A DNA stretch of 42,012 nt from an uncultured Clostridia bacterium (lineage in GTDB: Bacteria; Bacillota; Clostridia; Oscillospirales; Acutalibacteraceae), in the NCBI GenBank assembly GCA_944380885.1, contig CALWIZ010000020.1:1-42012 (forward strand), given 5' to 3'. The position numbers and the translations under genes are program-made. Positions 24,699 to 32,163 of the stretch are shown here, in pieces. Position 1 is the first letter of the stretch, and each line of letters starts with the position of its first letter. The notes beneath the pieces were generated by a model. The model was given only the letters and a program-made list of their open reading frames with translations, had not been told where the DNA came from and ran no database searches.

Positions 24699-26045
24699 AT
24701 GCTAAAAAGATTTTTTTCTTTTCTTTTTTCTGCTTTTCTGATTTTTTCGGTATTTTTCTGCCCTGTTACCGTTAGGGCCTATGAGGTTACGGGCTTTGAT
24801 ATAACCGCCAAAGCGGGTATGCTCGTTTCGCTTGATACGGGTGAAATTCTTTACAGCAATAACATCGATCAGAAGCTGTACCCTGCGTCGATTACAAAAA
24901 TAATGACCGTAACGCTTATGCTTGAAAGCGAAAAGTACGACCCCGACGGCAAGGTAGCTATGACCGAGGAGGTACAGCGGCTTATATCCGGAACGGGAAG
25001 CGCCGTTTCAAATCTTCAGGTAGGAGAAGAAATAACCCAGACCGACCTTGTTTATACCGTGCTTATGTCCTCGTTCGGAGACTGCGCCATTCTCGCGGCG
25101 ATATATTACGGCGGAAGCGTTGAAAACTTTGTCGCCATGATGAACAGCAAAGCGGCTGAGCTGGGTCTTGATTCCACGCATTACGCCAACCCCGTGGGAC
25201 TGCACGACGAAAACAACTACACCACGGTAAGGGATATATACACGCTCACTGAATACGCGCTCAAAAACGACACTTTTAAAGAGGTATGTGAAACCACAAG
25301 ATATACGATAAAGGCGACAAATATGTCCGGTGAACGTATTATATCCACCACAAACCTTCTTCAGGACAATACCACCAATTACTATTATCAATACGCCAAA
25401 GGAGTAAAGACGGGATACACCGATGAAGCGGGGCGCTGCCTTGTAAGCACCGCGTCATATAACGGATACAATTATATGTGCATACTTATGAACTGCCCGA
25501 CTACCGGTGAAAAACGTTATGAGTTCACCGAAAGCGCCGACCTTTACCGCTGGGCGTTCAATAATTTTTCTTTTAAGGAAGTTGCGAACTCAACCGAGCC
25601 GGTCTGCGAAATGCCGGTTGAACTCTCGCTTGACACTGACTTTGTTCCCCTTTATTTTGAAAAGCCGTTTGTATCGGTTCTGCCGAACGACGCCGACGAT
25701 TCAACGATCGTAGTCAATACCTCGCTTTCAAAGGAGAGCGTGGACGCTCCGGTCAAAAAGGGCGATGTCCTCGGTACAGCGGAAATAATCTATGCCGAGC
25801 AGGTGATAGGCACCGTAAATCTCGTGGCCGGAAATAACGTAAAGGAAAGCAAGCTGCTTATCGGTCTTCGCTACGTCAAGGAATTTTTCAGCTCGGTATA
25901 TATGAAAATAGTATATGCGCTGATAGCGATAGCAATACTTATCTTCATTCTTATGATAATAAGGCTGAATATCGCGCGGATAAGAAAGCGCAAGGTCAAA
26001 TATATACCATACGGCAAAAGGAAAGGTGACAGAAATGAGCATTAA
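24699..26045 (+). CDS. D-alanyl-D-alanine carboxypeptidase (S11, DacA-like)
   Basis: Penicillin-binding-protein-type carboxypeptidase that trims the terminal D-Ala from peptidoglycan stem peptides at the outer membrane face. 448 residues with an N-terminal signal peptide (about 1-27). The serine nucleophile is S64 in SITK (SxxK), and KTG is present in GVKTGYTDEAG. The middle motif, normally SxN, reads S-F-G at 125-127 (then D128), so the usual Asn is Gly. After a beta-rich domain there is a C-terminal transmembrane helix and a basic tail (KRKVKYIPYGKRK), so the enzyme is anchored at both stages or by the C-terminus. GGGAG precedes the ATG. The 3' end overlaps the cyclophilin gene by 11 nt. 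Confidence 0.9.
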   Translation: MLKRFFSFLFSAFLIFSVFFCPVTVRAYEVTGFDITAKAGMLVSLDTGEILYSNNIDQKLYPASITKIMTVTLMLESEKYDPDGKVAMTEEVQRLISGTGSAVSNLQVGEEITQTDLVYTVLMSSFGDCAILAAIYYGGSVENFVAMMNSKAAELGLDSTHYANPVGLHDENNYTTVRDIYTLTEYALKNDTFKEVCETTRYTIKATNMSGERIISTTNLLQDNTTNYYYQYAKGVKTGYTDEAGRCLVSTASYNGYNYMCILMNCPTTGEKRYEFTESADLYRWAFNNFSFKEVANSTEPVCEMPVELSLDTDFVPLYFEKPFVSVLPNDADDSTIVVNTSLSKESVDAPVKKGDVLGTAEIIYAEQVIGTVNLVAGNNVKESKLLIGLRYVKEFFSSVYMKIVYALIAIAILIFILMIIRLNIARIRKRKVKYIPYGKRKGDRNEH

Positions 26046-26625
26046 AAAACTTATCGCGGCGGTCTTATCTGTCCTGCTCTGCGCGGCGCTCTGCTCCTGC
26101 GGCAAATCCGCGGGCGGTGAGAAAGCGGAAGCCTACGGAACACATCACGCGGTAATAACGGTAAAGGACTACGGCGAGATAAAGGTAGAGCTTGACGGCG
26201 ACACAGCGCCCATAACCGTGAAAAACTTTGTTGAGCTTGCCAAAATCGGCTTTTACGACGGACTCACATTTCACCGCGTAATATCAGGCTTTATGATACA
26301 GGGCGGCGACCCGAAAGGCGACAGTACCGGAGGCAGCGACCAAACCATTACAGGTGAATTTGAGCTTAACGGCATTGAAAACAATATCTCGCATACAAGA
26401 GGCGTTATTTCCATGGCGCGCAGCAGTGATTACAACAGTGCCTCGTCACAGTTCTTTATAATGCACGCCGACGCTACTTATCTTGACGGTCAGTACGCCG
26501 CTTTCGGTCATGTGACCGACGGTATGGATGTGGTTGACGCCATAGCGGAAAACACTCCCACGTCAGACGGTATGGTAGCGAAGGAAAACCAGCCTGTAAT
26601 AGAATCGGTCGTTATAACAGACTGA
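26035..26625 (+). CDS. Cyclophilin-type peptidyl-prolyl isomerase, lipoprotein
   Basis: Prolyl cis-trans isomerase attached to the outer face of the membrane. 196 residues. Signal peptide residues 1-21, lipobox L-C-S-C with C22 as the lipidated residue. The cyclophilin domain shows FYDGLTFHRVISGFMIQGGDP, RGVISMARS, SSQFFIM, then LDGQYAAFGHVTDGMDVV. The active-site Arg (FHR) and Phe/Gln (SSQFFI) are present. I chose the ATG at 26035 (AAAGGTGA upstream); it overlaps the carboxypeptidase stop, so the two are coupled. A strong double terminator follows. It likely helps exported proteins fold. Confidence 0.93.
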   Translation: MSIKKLIAAVLSVLLCAALCSCGKSAGGEKAEAYGTHHAVITVKDYGEIKVELDGDTAPITVKNFVELAKIGFYDGLTFHRVISGFMIQGGDPKGDSTGGSDQTITGEFELNGIENNISHTRGVISMARSSDYNSASSQFFIMHADATYLDGQYAAFGHVTDGMDVVDAIAENTPTSDGMVAKENQPVIESVVITD

Positions 26626-26634
26626 AAATAAAAA

Positions 26635-26700
26635 TGCGGCTTTTGCCGCAGAATATTTCATATAGAAAACTGCCGCTCCGGAAACCGGAGCGGCAGTTTT
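26635..26700. terminator. Tandem terminator hairpins
   Basis: A short hairpin (TGCGGC-TTTT-GCCGCA, 26635-26650) is followed by a perfect 16-bp stem (26666-26681 with 26685-26700) with a 3-nt loop and A/T tracts on both sides. The second serves both convergent genes. Confidence 0.9.
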
Positions 26701-26712
26701 CTGTTTTGTATA

Positions 26713-27858
26713 TTACATAAGGCTCTTATAAAGCTCTGCGATTTCTTCCTCGCTCGTATCTCTCGGGTTGCCGGGGCGGCAGGCGTCTGCATAAGCGGAC
26801 TTAGCAAGCTCCGGAATATCCTCTTCCTTGACGATTCCCTTAAGAGTGGTCGGGATTCCGACATCTTCGGCAAGCTGACGGACAGCGTCAACCGCGGCCT
26901 TGCGGTACTCAGCCTGAGACATGCCGTCTACACCCTCAACGCCCATAGCCTTGGCTATATCACGGTACTTTTCTCCGGTGTATTCGGCATTGTATGCCAT
27001 AACAGTCGGCAGAAGAATAGCGCAGGCCTTGCCGTGAGGAGTATCATAGTAAGCTGAAAGGGTATGAGCCATTGAGTGGTCAACACCGAGACCGACGTTT
27101 GAGAAGCCCATTCCGGCAATGTACTGGCCGAGAGCCATACCGTCTCTGCCGTCTTTCTCGTTCTTTACTGCGCCGCGCAGAGAACGCGCGATAACCTCAA
27201 TAGCCTTGATATGGAACATATCGGAAAGCTCCCAAGCGCCCTTTGTTATGTAGCCCTCGATAGCATGGGTAAGAGCGTCCATACCGGTAGCGGCAGTAAG
27301 GGAAGCGGGCATTGTAGACATCATATCGGGGTCAACAACAGCCACAATCGGAATGTCGTGAGCATCAACGCAGACAAACTTGCGCTTCTTCTCAACATCG
27401 GTGATAACATAGTTGATGGTAACTTCAGCAGCGGTTCCCGCGGTGGTCGGAACGGCAATTATCGGAACGCACTTATTCTTTGTGGGAGCAACGCCCTCAA
27501 GCGAGCGGACATCGGCAAACTCAGGGTTTGTGATAATAATGCCGATAGCCTTGGCGGTATCCATTGAAGAGCCGCCGCCGATAGCGACTATGCAGTCAGC
27601 GCCGCAGGCTTTGAATTCCTCAACGCCATGCTGTACGTTCTCGATTGTCGGGTTAGGCTTAATATCGGTGTAAAGCTTGTACTCAATACCCTCTTTATCA
27701 AGAATATCGGTAACCTTCTTTGAAACGCCGAACTTGACAAGGTCAGGGTCGGAAGCCACAAAAGCCTTTTTAAAGCCGCGGCTTTTAATCTCGTCGGGAA
27801 TAGCGTTTATAGCTCCCGCGCCGTGATATGAGGTTTCATTCAACATAAATTTGTTCAT
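26713..27858 (-). CDS. fucO: Lactaldehyde reductase, iron-containing (FucO-like)
   Basis: Reduces L-lactaldehyde to 1,2-propanediol with NADH, regenerating NAD during anaerobic fucose or rhamnose breakdown. 381 residues. The sequence tracks E. coli FucO closely (NPEFADVRSLEGV, TTAGTAAEVTINYVITD, KFVCVDAHDIP). Iron ligands are visible as Asp and His in GMDALTHAIEGY and His residues in VDHSMAHTL and TPHGKA. The GGGSS nucleotide loop is present. It is a single gene with a good promoter at 27893-27921, ending at the shared terminator at 26666. It could serve rhamnose released by the GH78 enzyme at 32813-35476, though no rhamnose isomerase, kinase or aldolase is in view. Confidence 0.9.
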   Translation of the reverse strand: MNKFMLNETSYHGAGAINAIPDEIKSRGFKKAFVASDPDLVKFGVSKKVTDILDKEGIEYKLYTDIKPNPTIENVQHGVEEFKACGADCIVAIGGGSSMDTAKAIGIIITNPEFADVRSLEGVAPTKNKCVPIIAVPTTAGTAAEVTINYVITDVEKKRKFVCVDAHDIPIVAVVDPDMMSTMPASLTAATGMDALTHAIEGYITKGAWELSDMFHIKAIEVIARSLRGAVKNEKDGRDGMALGQYIAGMGFSNVGLGVDHSMAHTLSAYYDTPHGKACAILLPTVMAYNAEYTGEKYRDIAKAMGVEGVDGMSQAEYRKAAVDAVRQLAEDVGIPTTLKGIVKEEDIPELAKSAYADACRPGNPRDTSEEEIAELYKSLM

Positions 27859-27892
27859 AAGGATTCACCTTTCCTATAAATTTTTCATTCTA

Positions 27893-27921
27893 ATTATATA
27901 ACAAAAAACGTCCGCAATCAA
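27893..27921 (-). promoter_or_regulatory. Promoter of fucO-like gene
   Basis: Minus strand: -35 TTGATT (27916-27921), 17-nt spacer, perfect -10 TATAAT (27893-27898). Confidence 0.6.
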
Positions 27922-28053
27922 CGCTTAACCCTGCAATATTTTTCTGCTTTCAGAGGCAAAGCGGTTCTATGCGGCATTTTTGTTAACTGAGGATAATTGT
28001 TTGCTTAATTAAGGTCTGTTTTAAACCTTTATGCCGCGGCAAGAAGCGCGGTA

Positions 28054-28617
28054 TCAGTTCTGTTTAATTTTCTTACCGTCCGAAAAAGCACTGCCGACCC
28101 TTTCACCGAGTTTTAAATATGCACCGTGAACACTGTCAAACGTAATCGCTCCGAGCTTGCCCGGGTCTATCTCCCCGTCATCGCCCAATACCGACTCATC
28201 TGCCGAAACGTTCACTATCTGCCCTATGCAAATTCCGTCCTCATTGAATTTTAAAAGGCTGCATTCAATAGTCATCTGGAACTCGGTTATAACAGGAGCG
28301 TTTACAAACTCCGACTTTACGGTGTGGAGACCGGCTTTCTCCATTTTATCGGGAACGGTATTGCCGGAAACTATTCCGACATAATCCGCCTCTGTAATAT
28401 GCTTCTCGTCCGCTATGCTTACGGTAAAAGCTCCAGACGCCTTTATATTGGCGGTTGTCTTATGATTTTCAGAAAGACAAAGCATTATCTGGTCGGTATC
28501 GTAAATGCCGCCCCACGCCGCATTCATACAGCAGGGCTTTCCGTTTTCGTCATAGGCCGCCACGATAAAGACCGGCATAGGATATGCCCATGTCTTTTTA
28601 CCGAAATTTTTTCTCAT
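28054..28617 (-). CDS. Flavin reductase-like (FMN-binding) protein
   Basis: A 187-residue protein of the flavin reductase-like split-barrel family (DIM6/NTAB type). Typical features are the N-terminal PMPVFIVAAYDENGKPCCMNAAW, the LSENHKTTANI region, GAFTVSIADE and the VGIVSGNTVPDKM loop. It probably binds FMN and acts as a small flavoprotein oxidoreductase; the partner is unknown. ATG is preceded by AAGGAGG. It lies 30 nt after the membrane-anchored unknown at 28648 and is probably transcribed with it. Only a weak 5-bp GC hairpin (28034-28051) follows. Confidence 0.87.
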   Translation of the reverse strand: MRKNFGKKTWAYPMPVFIVAAYDENGKPCCMNAAWGGIYDTDQIMLCLSENHKTTANIKASGAFTVSIADEKHITEADYVGIVSGNTVPDKMEKAGLHTVKSEFVNAPVITEFQMTIECSLLKFNEDGICIGQIVNVSADESVLGDDGEIDPGKLGAITFDSVHGAYLKLGERVGSAFSDGKKIKQN

Positions 28618-28647
28618 ATCCTTTCCTCCTTTTTACCTGTACACCAA

Positions 28648-29409
28648 TTATTGTTCCGCGGTTTCTTCTGTTCCTTTTTCCGCCGCTTTTATCTTTTCGA
28701 GAATTTCCTGTGCCGCGTCGTAATTTTCCTTTGCCTCATCCGATTTATCAAGAGTGGTACCGTTTACCCGGCGGCAGGATATTGTAAGCCCCTCTGGCAG
28801 CTCGCCCCACCCGCCGTCGGCAGTAGCCTCATAAAAATCGCTGCCGAGCTTATACGGCTCATCCTCAAGGAAGCTCTCACCCTTCGAAATCGTATCAAAA
28901 TAATCGTATGCCTTTTCATCGGTAATGTAAAGCATGGCGTTCCGGTCCGCGGCTATTGTAGACTGCAGCTTTGTCATCATGGTATAACTGTACTGAGAAT
29001 TTGCAGCGGAATCGGTAAAGCTGCAGTTTATTATCTGAACGTTTACCTCGCCGTCACCGTTCATATCCTCGGCGTATTTTTCAATATAATCCGCTATCTT
29101 GTCCGCCTGCTCGTCAAGCACCGATGTGTACGAAAACAGAACTACCTCGTAATCATACGCCGTTCTTGTGGCGCACTGCGCCACAAGAACCGCCACAACG
29201 ACGGTTATCGCCGTTATCGCTATAACGTACCATTTGTACTGAAACCAGAAATTATCCCATTTTTCCTTCGGGGTTTTAGGAACAATCGCGACCTCGCTCG
29301 GCTTTGGCGGAGCCTCCATTTCACCATGCTGCATTTTTTTAAGATCCAAAAATTCCTGTCTCGCGCGGCGCTGCTCCTCGATTATTTCATTTGTTTTCTT
29401 TTCAGCCAT
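28648..29409 (-). CDS. Unrecognised membrane-anchored protein
   Basis: A 253-residue protein that I cannot assign to a named family. Residues 1-45 are charged and cytoplasmic (EEQRRARQEF), followed by a WDNFWFQYKWY aromatic patch and one transmembrane helix (about 61-80). The outer region of about 170 residues is acidic and mostly alpha/beta (VVLFSYTSVLDEQADKIADYIEKY), with a helical, Glu-rich C-terminus. AGAGGGTG precedes the ATG. It heads a two-gene unit with the flavin reductase-like gene. The layout resembles small clostridial surface proteins of unknown role. Confidence 0.75.
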   Translation of the reverse strand: MAEKKTNEIIEEQRRARQEFLDLKKMQHGEMEAPPKPSEVAIVPKTPKEKWDNFWFQYKWYVIAITAITVVVAVLVAQCATRTAYDYEVVLFSYTSVLDEQADKIADYIEKYAEDMNGDGEVNVQIINCSFTDSAANSQYSYTMMTKLQSTIAADRNAMLYITDEKAYDYFDTISKGESFLEDEPYKLGSDFYEATADGGWGELPEGLTISCRRVNGTTLDKSDEAKENYDAAQEILEKIKAAEKGTEETAEQ

Positions 29410-29437
29410 TTATTCACCCTCTGACGCACTTTAGTTA

Positions 29438-29466
29438 AATATAACATTTTTATTTTCCGATTTCAA
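29438..29466 (-). promoter_or_regulatory. Promoter of the membrane protein/flavin reductase unit
   Basis: Minus strand: -35 TTGAAA (29461-29466), 17-nt spacer, -10 TATATT (29438-29443) with TG one base upstream. Confidence 0.55.
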
Positions 29467-29529
29467 GCGGCACATATGCACATTCTGTAAACTTTTCTTT
29501 AAAAAATGAATTGCAATGATATAAAAAAT

Positions 29530-29556
29530 CCGGACAGCGGAAAAACCTCTGCCCGG
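29530..29556 (-). terminator. Terminator after the LysR remnant
   Basis: An imperfect 11-bp stem (two mismatches) with a 5-nt loop is followed on the minus strand by ATTTTTT. It survives although the gene it served is broken. Confidence 0.6.
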
Positions 29557-29564
29557 AAACAGTA

Positions 29565-29825
29565 TCATACATTTTTCAGCGTATTTTTTATAAGAAAAGA
29601 TATGTTCTCCTCGAGCTGTTCACGGGTAATTTTACCGACTTTCAGTCAGGCTGACTTTTTGCTTTCACTAATAGGAAGCTGCTTGCCGACCTCATTTTTC
29701 AAATCTTTCAGTTATTTTGAAAGCGGAGGCTGTGTCATTTGCGGAGGTTTTGCTGCCTTTGTAATACTTTATTTTCTTGCAGCTGCAAGGAAGTATTGCA
29801 ATACCCGAATACCCGAAAAACTCAC
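29565..29825 (-). pseudogene. Decayed LysR-family regulator
   Basis: A single minus-strand frame of 87 codons from a GTG at 29825 to the stop at 29565 reads as a LysR helix-turn-helix: IRVLQYFLAAARK, stop, SITKAAKPPQMTQPPLSK, stop, LKDLKNEVGKQLPISESKKS. Intact relatives have Gln where the first two stops (TAA at 29769-29771 and 29712-29714) stand, so each may be a C-to-T change of CAA. A third stop (TGA, 29646-29648) follows. The tail (GKITREQLEENISFLIKNTL) no longer looks like LysR, suggesting an internal deletion of the effector domain. GAGGTG remains near the start. It faces the intact alcohol dehydrogenase gene it presumably once controlled. Confidence 0.75.
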
Positions 29826-29900
29826 CTCTTTTTTGTTTCTATATATTAGAGCGCATATATGAATACCTTTTAAGTATGGTAATTCATTTAATATATGTAT

Positions 29901-29934
29901 TTGATATTTATTCGCCGTGTTCTTATACTATAAG
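29901..29934 (+). promoter_or_regulatory. Promoter of alcohol dehydrogenase with overlapping palindrome
   Basis: -35 TTGATA (29901-29906), 17-nt spacer, -10 TATACT (29924-29929). The perfect palindrome CTTATA-C-TATAAG (29922-29934) covers the -10 and could be a regulator site, perhaps of the lost LysR protein. Confidence 0.55.
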
Positions 29935-30022
29935 TAAGGAAGTATAAAAACGGCAGAAGCAAATCAACTGTTTAAACTATTGGATTTACTCGTTAAAGAA
30001 GCAAAAAATGGAGGTAAGAATA

Positions 30023-31195
30023 ATGAATGATTTTATTTTTTACAATCCCGATAAGGTGTATTTCGGAAAAAACCAGCTTGGACATCTGTCAGAAGAGCTG
30101 CTGAATTTCGGAAAAAAGGTTTTGCTGGTCTACGGCGGCGGCTCAATCAAGAGAAACGGGCTTTACGACAGTATTGTAAAGATTGCGAAAGAAAGCGGTA
30201 TTGAGTTGTTTGAGCTTTCCGGTGTGGAACCGAACCCGAGACATTCTACCGTGAACAAAGGGGCGGCCATATGCAAAGAAAAAAACATAGATGTTGTTCT
30301 TGCCGCAGGCGGCGGTTCAACGATTGACTGTGCAAAAGGAATTGCGGCGGCTGCCCTCACTGAAAACGGTGATGTCTGGCCATTGGTCTCCGGAGGGGTG
30401 TGGGTAACAAAAGCCCTGCCCGTTGTCGCAATTCTGACAAATGCTGCAACCGGATCGGAAATGGACGCCTGGGCGGTTATTTCCAATATGAAAACAAACG
30501 AGAAAATCGGTCTTGGCGGCAGTGCGCTTATTCCACAGGCTGCCTTTGAAAATCCCGAATACAGTTATACACTTCCCTCTTATCAAACCGCCTGCGGTGC
30601 CTTTGATATATTCAATCACGTTTTGGATAATTACTATCTTGCAGGTGGAGCAACCTTTGATCTGATTCTGGAAATGCAGGAGGCTGTCATGCGCACCGTG
30701 GTAAAATGGGCGCCTGTCGCAATGAAAGAGCCAAAAAATTACGAAGCCAGAGCAAATCTGATGTGGGCATCCTCCATGGCATTAAATGCCATTCTTGACG
30801 GAGGAACCGTACACGGCTGCGCCTGCCACGCAATGGAGCACGAGCTTTCCGCTTATTATGACATTACGCACGGACACGGCCTTGCAATCGTAGCCCCCCG
30901 CTGGCTGACTTATATTTTAAATGAAACAAACGCACCTGCCATTTACCGCCTTGGTACAAATGTATTTGGTGTTGAAAAAGGCTTGAACGCAATGGACGGT
31001 GCGAAAAAAGCGATTGACGCACTTTCGGATTTTTGCTTTGGCACACTGGGACTTTTGCCTACACTTACTGATTTGAAAATTGATAAAACCCATTTCAAAG
31101 CAATGGCAGAACACGCTTGTATGGGCGGTGTAATTACCGGTCCTATGGAACTTCGTCCGGAAGACGTGGAAAAAATCTACGAAATGTGTCTGTAA
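30023..31195 (+). CDS. Iron-containing alcohol dehydrogenase (YqhD/butanol dehydrogenase type)
   Basis: Probably an NADPH-dependent aldehyde reductase that turns short or toxic aldehydes into alcohols. 390 residues. The N-terminus FYNPDKVYFGK, the nucleotide loop AAGGGSTIDCAKG, and metal ligands in FDIFNHVLDNYY and HAMEHELSAYYDITHGHG are typical of the YqhD/BDH group. It differs clearly from the FucO-like enzyme at 26713. I chose the ATG at 30023 because GGAGG lies 8 nt upstream. It is intact and has a good promoter, but every neighbour in its presumed operon is a fragment. It may have been kept for aldehyde detoxification or redox balance. Confidence 0.92.
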   Translation: MNDFIFYNPDKVYFGKNQLGHLSEELLNFGKKVLLVYGGGSIKRNGLYDSIVKIAKESGIELFELSGVEPNPRHSTVNKGAAICKEKNIDVVLAAGGGSTIDCAKGIAAAALTENGDVWPLVSGGVWVTKALPVVAILTNAATGSEMDAWAVISNMKTNEKIGLGGSALIPQAAFENPEYSYTLPSYQTACGAFDIFNHVLDNYYLAGGATFDLILEMQEAVMRTVVKWAPVAMKEPKNYEARANLMWASSMALNAILDGGTVHGCACHAMEHELSAYYDITHGHGLAIVAPRWLTYILNETNAPAIYRLGTNVFGVEKGLNAMDGAKKAIDALSDFCFGTLGLLPTLTDLKIDKTHFKAMAEHACMGGVITGPMELRPEDVEKIYEMCL

Positions 31196-31212
31196 AAAGA
31201 AAAGGAGATTTT

Positions 31213-31260
31213 ACTGCGATCAAAGATATGCCGAAAATCGCATTAGGTGCTTGGTCTTAG
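31213..31260 (+). pseudogene. Aldo/keto reductase N-terminal stub
   Basis: Just after the dehydrogenase, AAAGGAGAT is followed by codons reading TAIKDMPKIALGAWS and then TAG. This is the start of a typical aldo/keto reductase (DMPKIALGTWSWG in relatives), with the start ATG lost and the rest deleted. The fragment is short, so the call depends on motif memory. Confidence 0.5.
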
Positions 31261-31261
31261 G

Positions 31262-31417
31262 GTTCCGCTCTCCGCAAAGGCGGCGCATTACAGGCAAATG
31301 CCGGGTGAAATACTGAATGATGAAGAAGGCATTGCGAATATGAGAAATCTCGGAGAAAACATTGCCTATCTTTTGAAAGCTCTTGATAATCAAAAGAGAT
31401 TGGAGGGCGCAAAATGA
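31262..31417 (+). pseudogene. C-terminal remnant of a flavoprotein oxidoreductase
   Basis: The frame ends MPGEILNDEEGIANMRNLG, then about 20 more residues, and a TGA that overlaps the next ATG (ATGA coupling). This resembles the end of flavodoxin-like NAD(P)H-dependent oxidoreductases. The upstream part is missing, so it joins directly to the aldo/keto reductase stub. No start codon with a ribosome binding site is present. Confidence 0.45.
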
Positions 31418-31656
31418 AACGCATAACAGCAATATTTTTGACGCTTATGCTTATATTTGGTCTTGCTGCTTGCAGCACCGAAAGCGGACAGAGTGATGCA
31501 GAAACATCTTCGGACACCACAAGAGAGGAAGTACAGAAATGGCCGGATTCACTTGGGTCAATTTCCAATACTGCAGCAGAAGTAGGTGTGTTTAACTTTG
31601 AAACTCATACAGTACTGCTTACCTATCTTTCTTCACAAATTCGGGATAAAGGCTGA
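31414..31656 (+). pseudogene. Truncated lipoprotein, probable remnant
   Basis: An 80-codon frame with a good start (TTGGAGGGCG before ATG) and a clear lipoprotein signal: hydrophobic residues 5-18 and lipobox LAAC with Cys20. A Ser/Thr/Asp/Glu-rich linker follows to about residue 42, then an unmatched tail. Lipoproteins with a flavodoxin domain start in this way in such operons, but no such domain follows. It may be a deletion product that is still translated. An 8-bp inverted repeat (31648-31655 with 31670-31677) straddles its stop. Confidence 0.45.
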
Positions 31657-31843
31657 AACCCGTAAGGTGCAGCCTTTGTACATACGATGATCATCGTCCA
31701 ATAAAAACCGCCGCTTCCGAAACTAACTCCAACGGTCGGCAGCCAAAAAAGTAAAGGACAGTTTAGACGCGGAAATTATGATTTAGCGTACCTAAATGTG
31801 AAAAACCGCCCGAAACCGAATGTCAGATGAAAACGTCATAACA

Positions 31844-32053
31844 ATGAAACGCAAGCGAGTATTTTCTGCTGCTCTGCTTTGGTAAGTCAGGCGGTCACTG
31901 TTATCTGAAGGCGGATATTTACTTTACGTCGGGGATGATCAACATTCCTACCAAACAAGAAATTTTTGGTATGATGAAGATAATTCGGAAAAAGCCTCAG
32001 TCTTTACGCTTTATAGCGTAAATAAAGAGGTACGGTGCAACCCATTTTACTGA
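31844..32053 (+). pseudogene. Decayed coding fragments, identity unknown
   Basis: From ATG 31844 a signal-peptide-like start (MKRKRVFSAALLW) is cut by TAA at 31883-31885. The same frame stays open for 55 further codons to TGA at 32051, with natural-looking composition (GGYLLYVGDDQHSYQTRNF and onwards). I do not recognise it. Short coding-like pieces also occur in 31740-31830. The whole stretch 31657-32025 appears to hold only broken genes. Confidence 0.35.
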
Positions 32054-32069
32054 ATTGCACCGTACCTCT
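32026..32069 (-). terminator. Terminator of the sugar operon
   Basis: A perfect 15-bp stem (32026-32040 with 32055-32069) with a 14-nt loop. It is followed on the minus strand by CTTTATTTAC and by another small inverted repeat (TTTACGC/GCGTAAA, 32003-32022). It lies 95 nt beyond the stop of the last operon gene. Confidence 0.65.
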
Positions 32070-32163
32070 GCATAAAAAATCCATTATCCGGAGCTGGCAT
32101 TTCTCACTCCATGCATGCGATTTCAAGCTCTTTGCAGTTTTCAAAATCAAGTCCGGCGGATAT

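Noticed and set aside
28034..28051. GC hairpin after the flavin reductase gene
   Set aside because: Only 5 bp with no T run; not called as a terminator.
28324..29424. 366-codon plus-strand open frame
   Set aside because: Antisense to two supported minus-strand genes (28054-28617 and 28648-29409) with good ribosome binding sites. The translation is Cys/Phe/Arg-rich and family-free.
29646..29648. In-frame TGA read as selenocysteine
   Set aside because: Two TAA stops precede it in the same frame, the LysR family does not use selenocysteine, and no SECIS-like hairpin follows. Gene decay explains it.
29506..29862. 118-codon plus-strand open frame
   Set aside because: It is the antisense of the LysR remnant. 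The minus strand shows recognisable LysR residues in one continuous frame and a terminator; this frame shows none.
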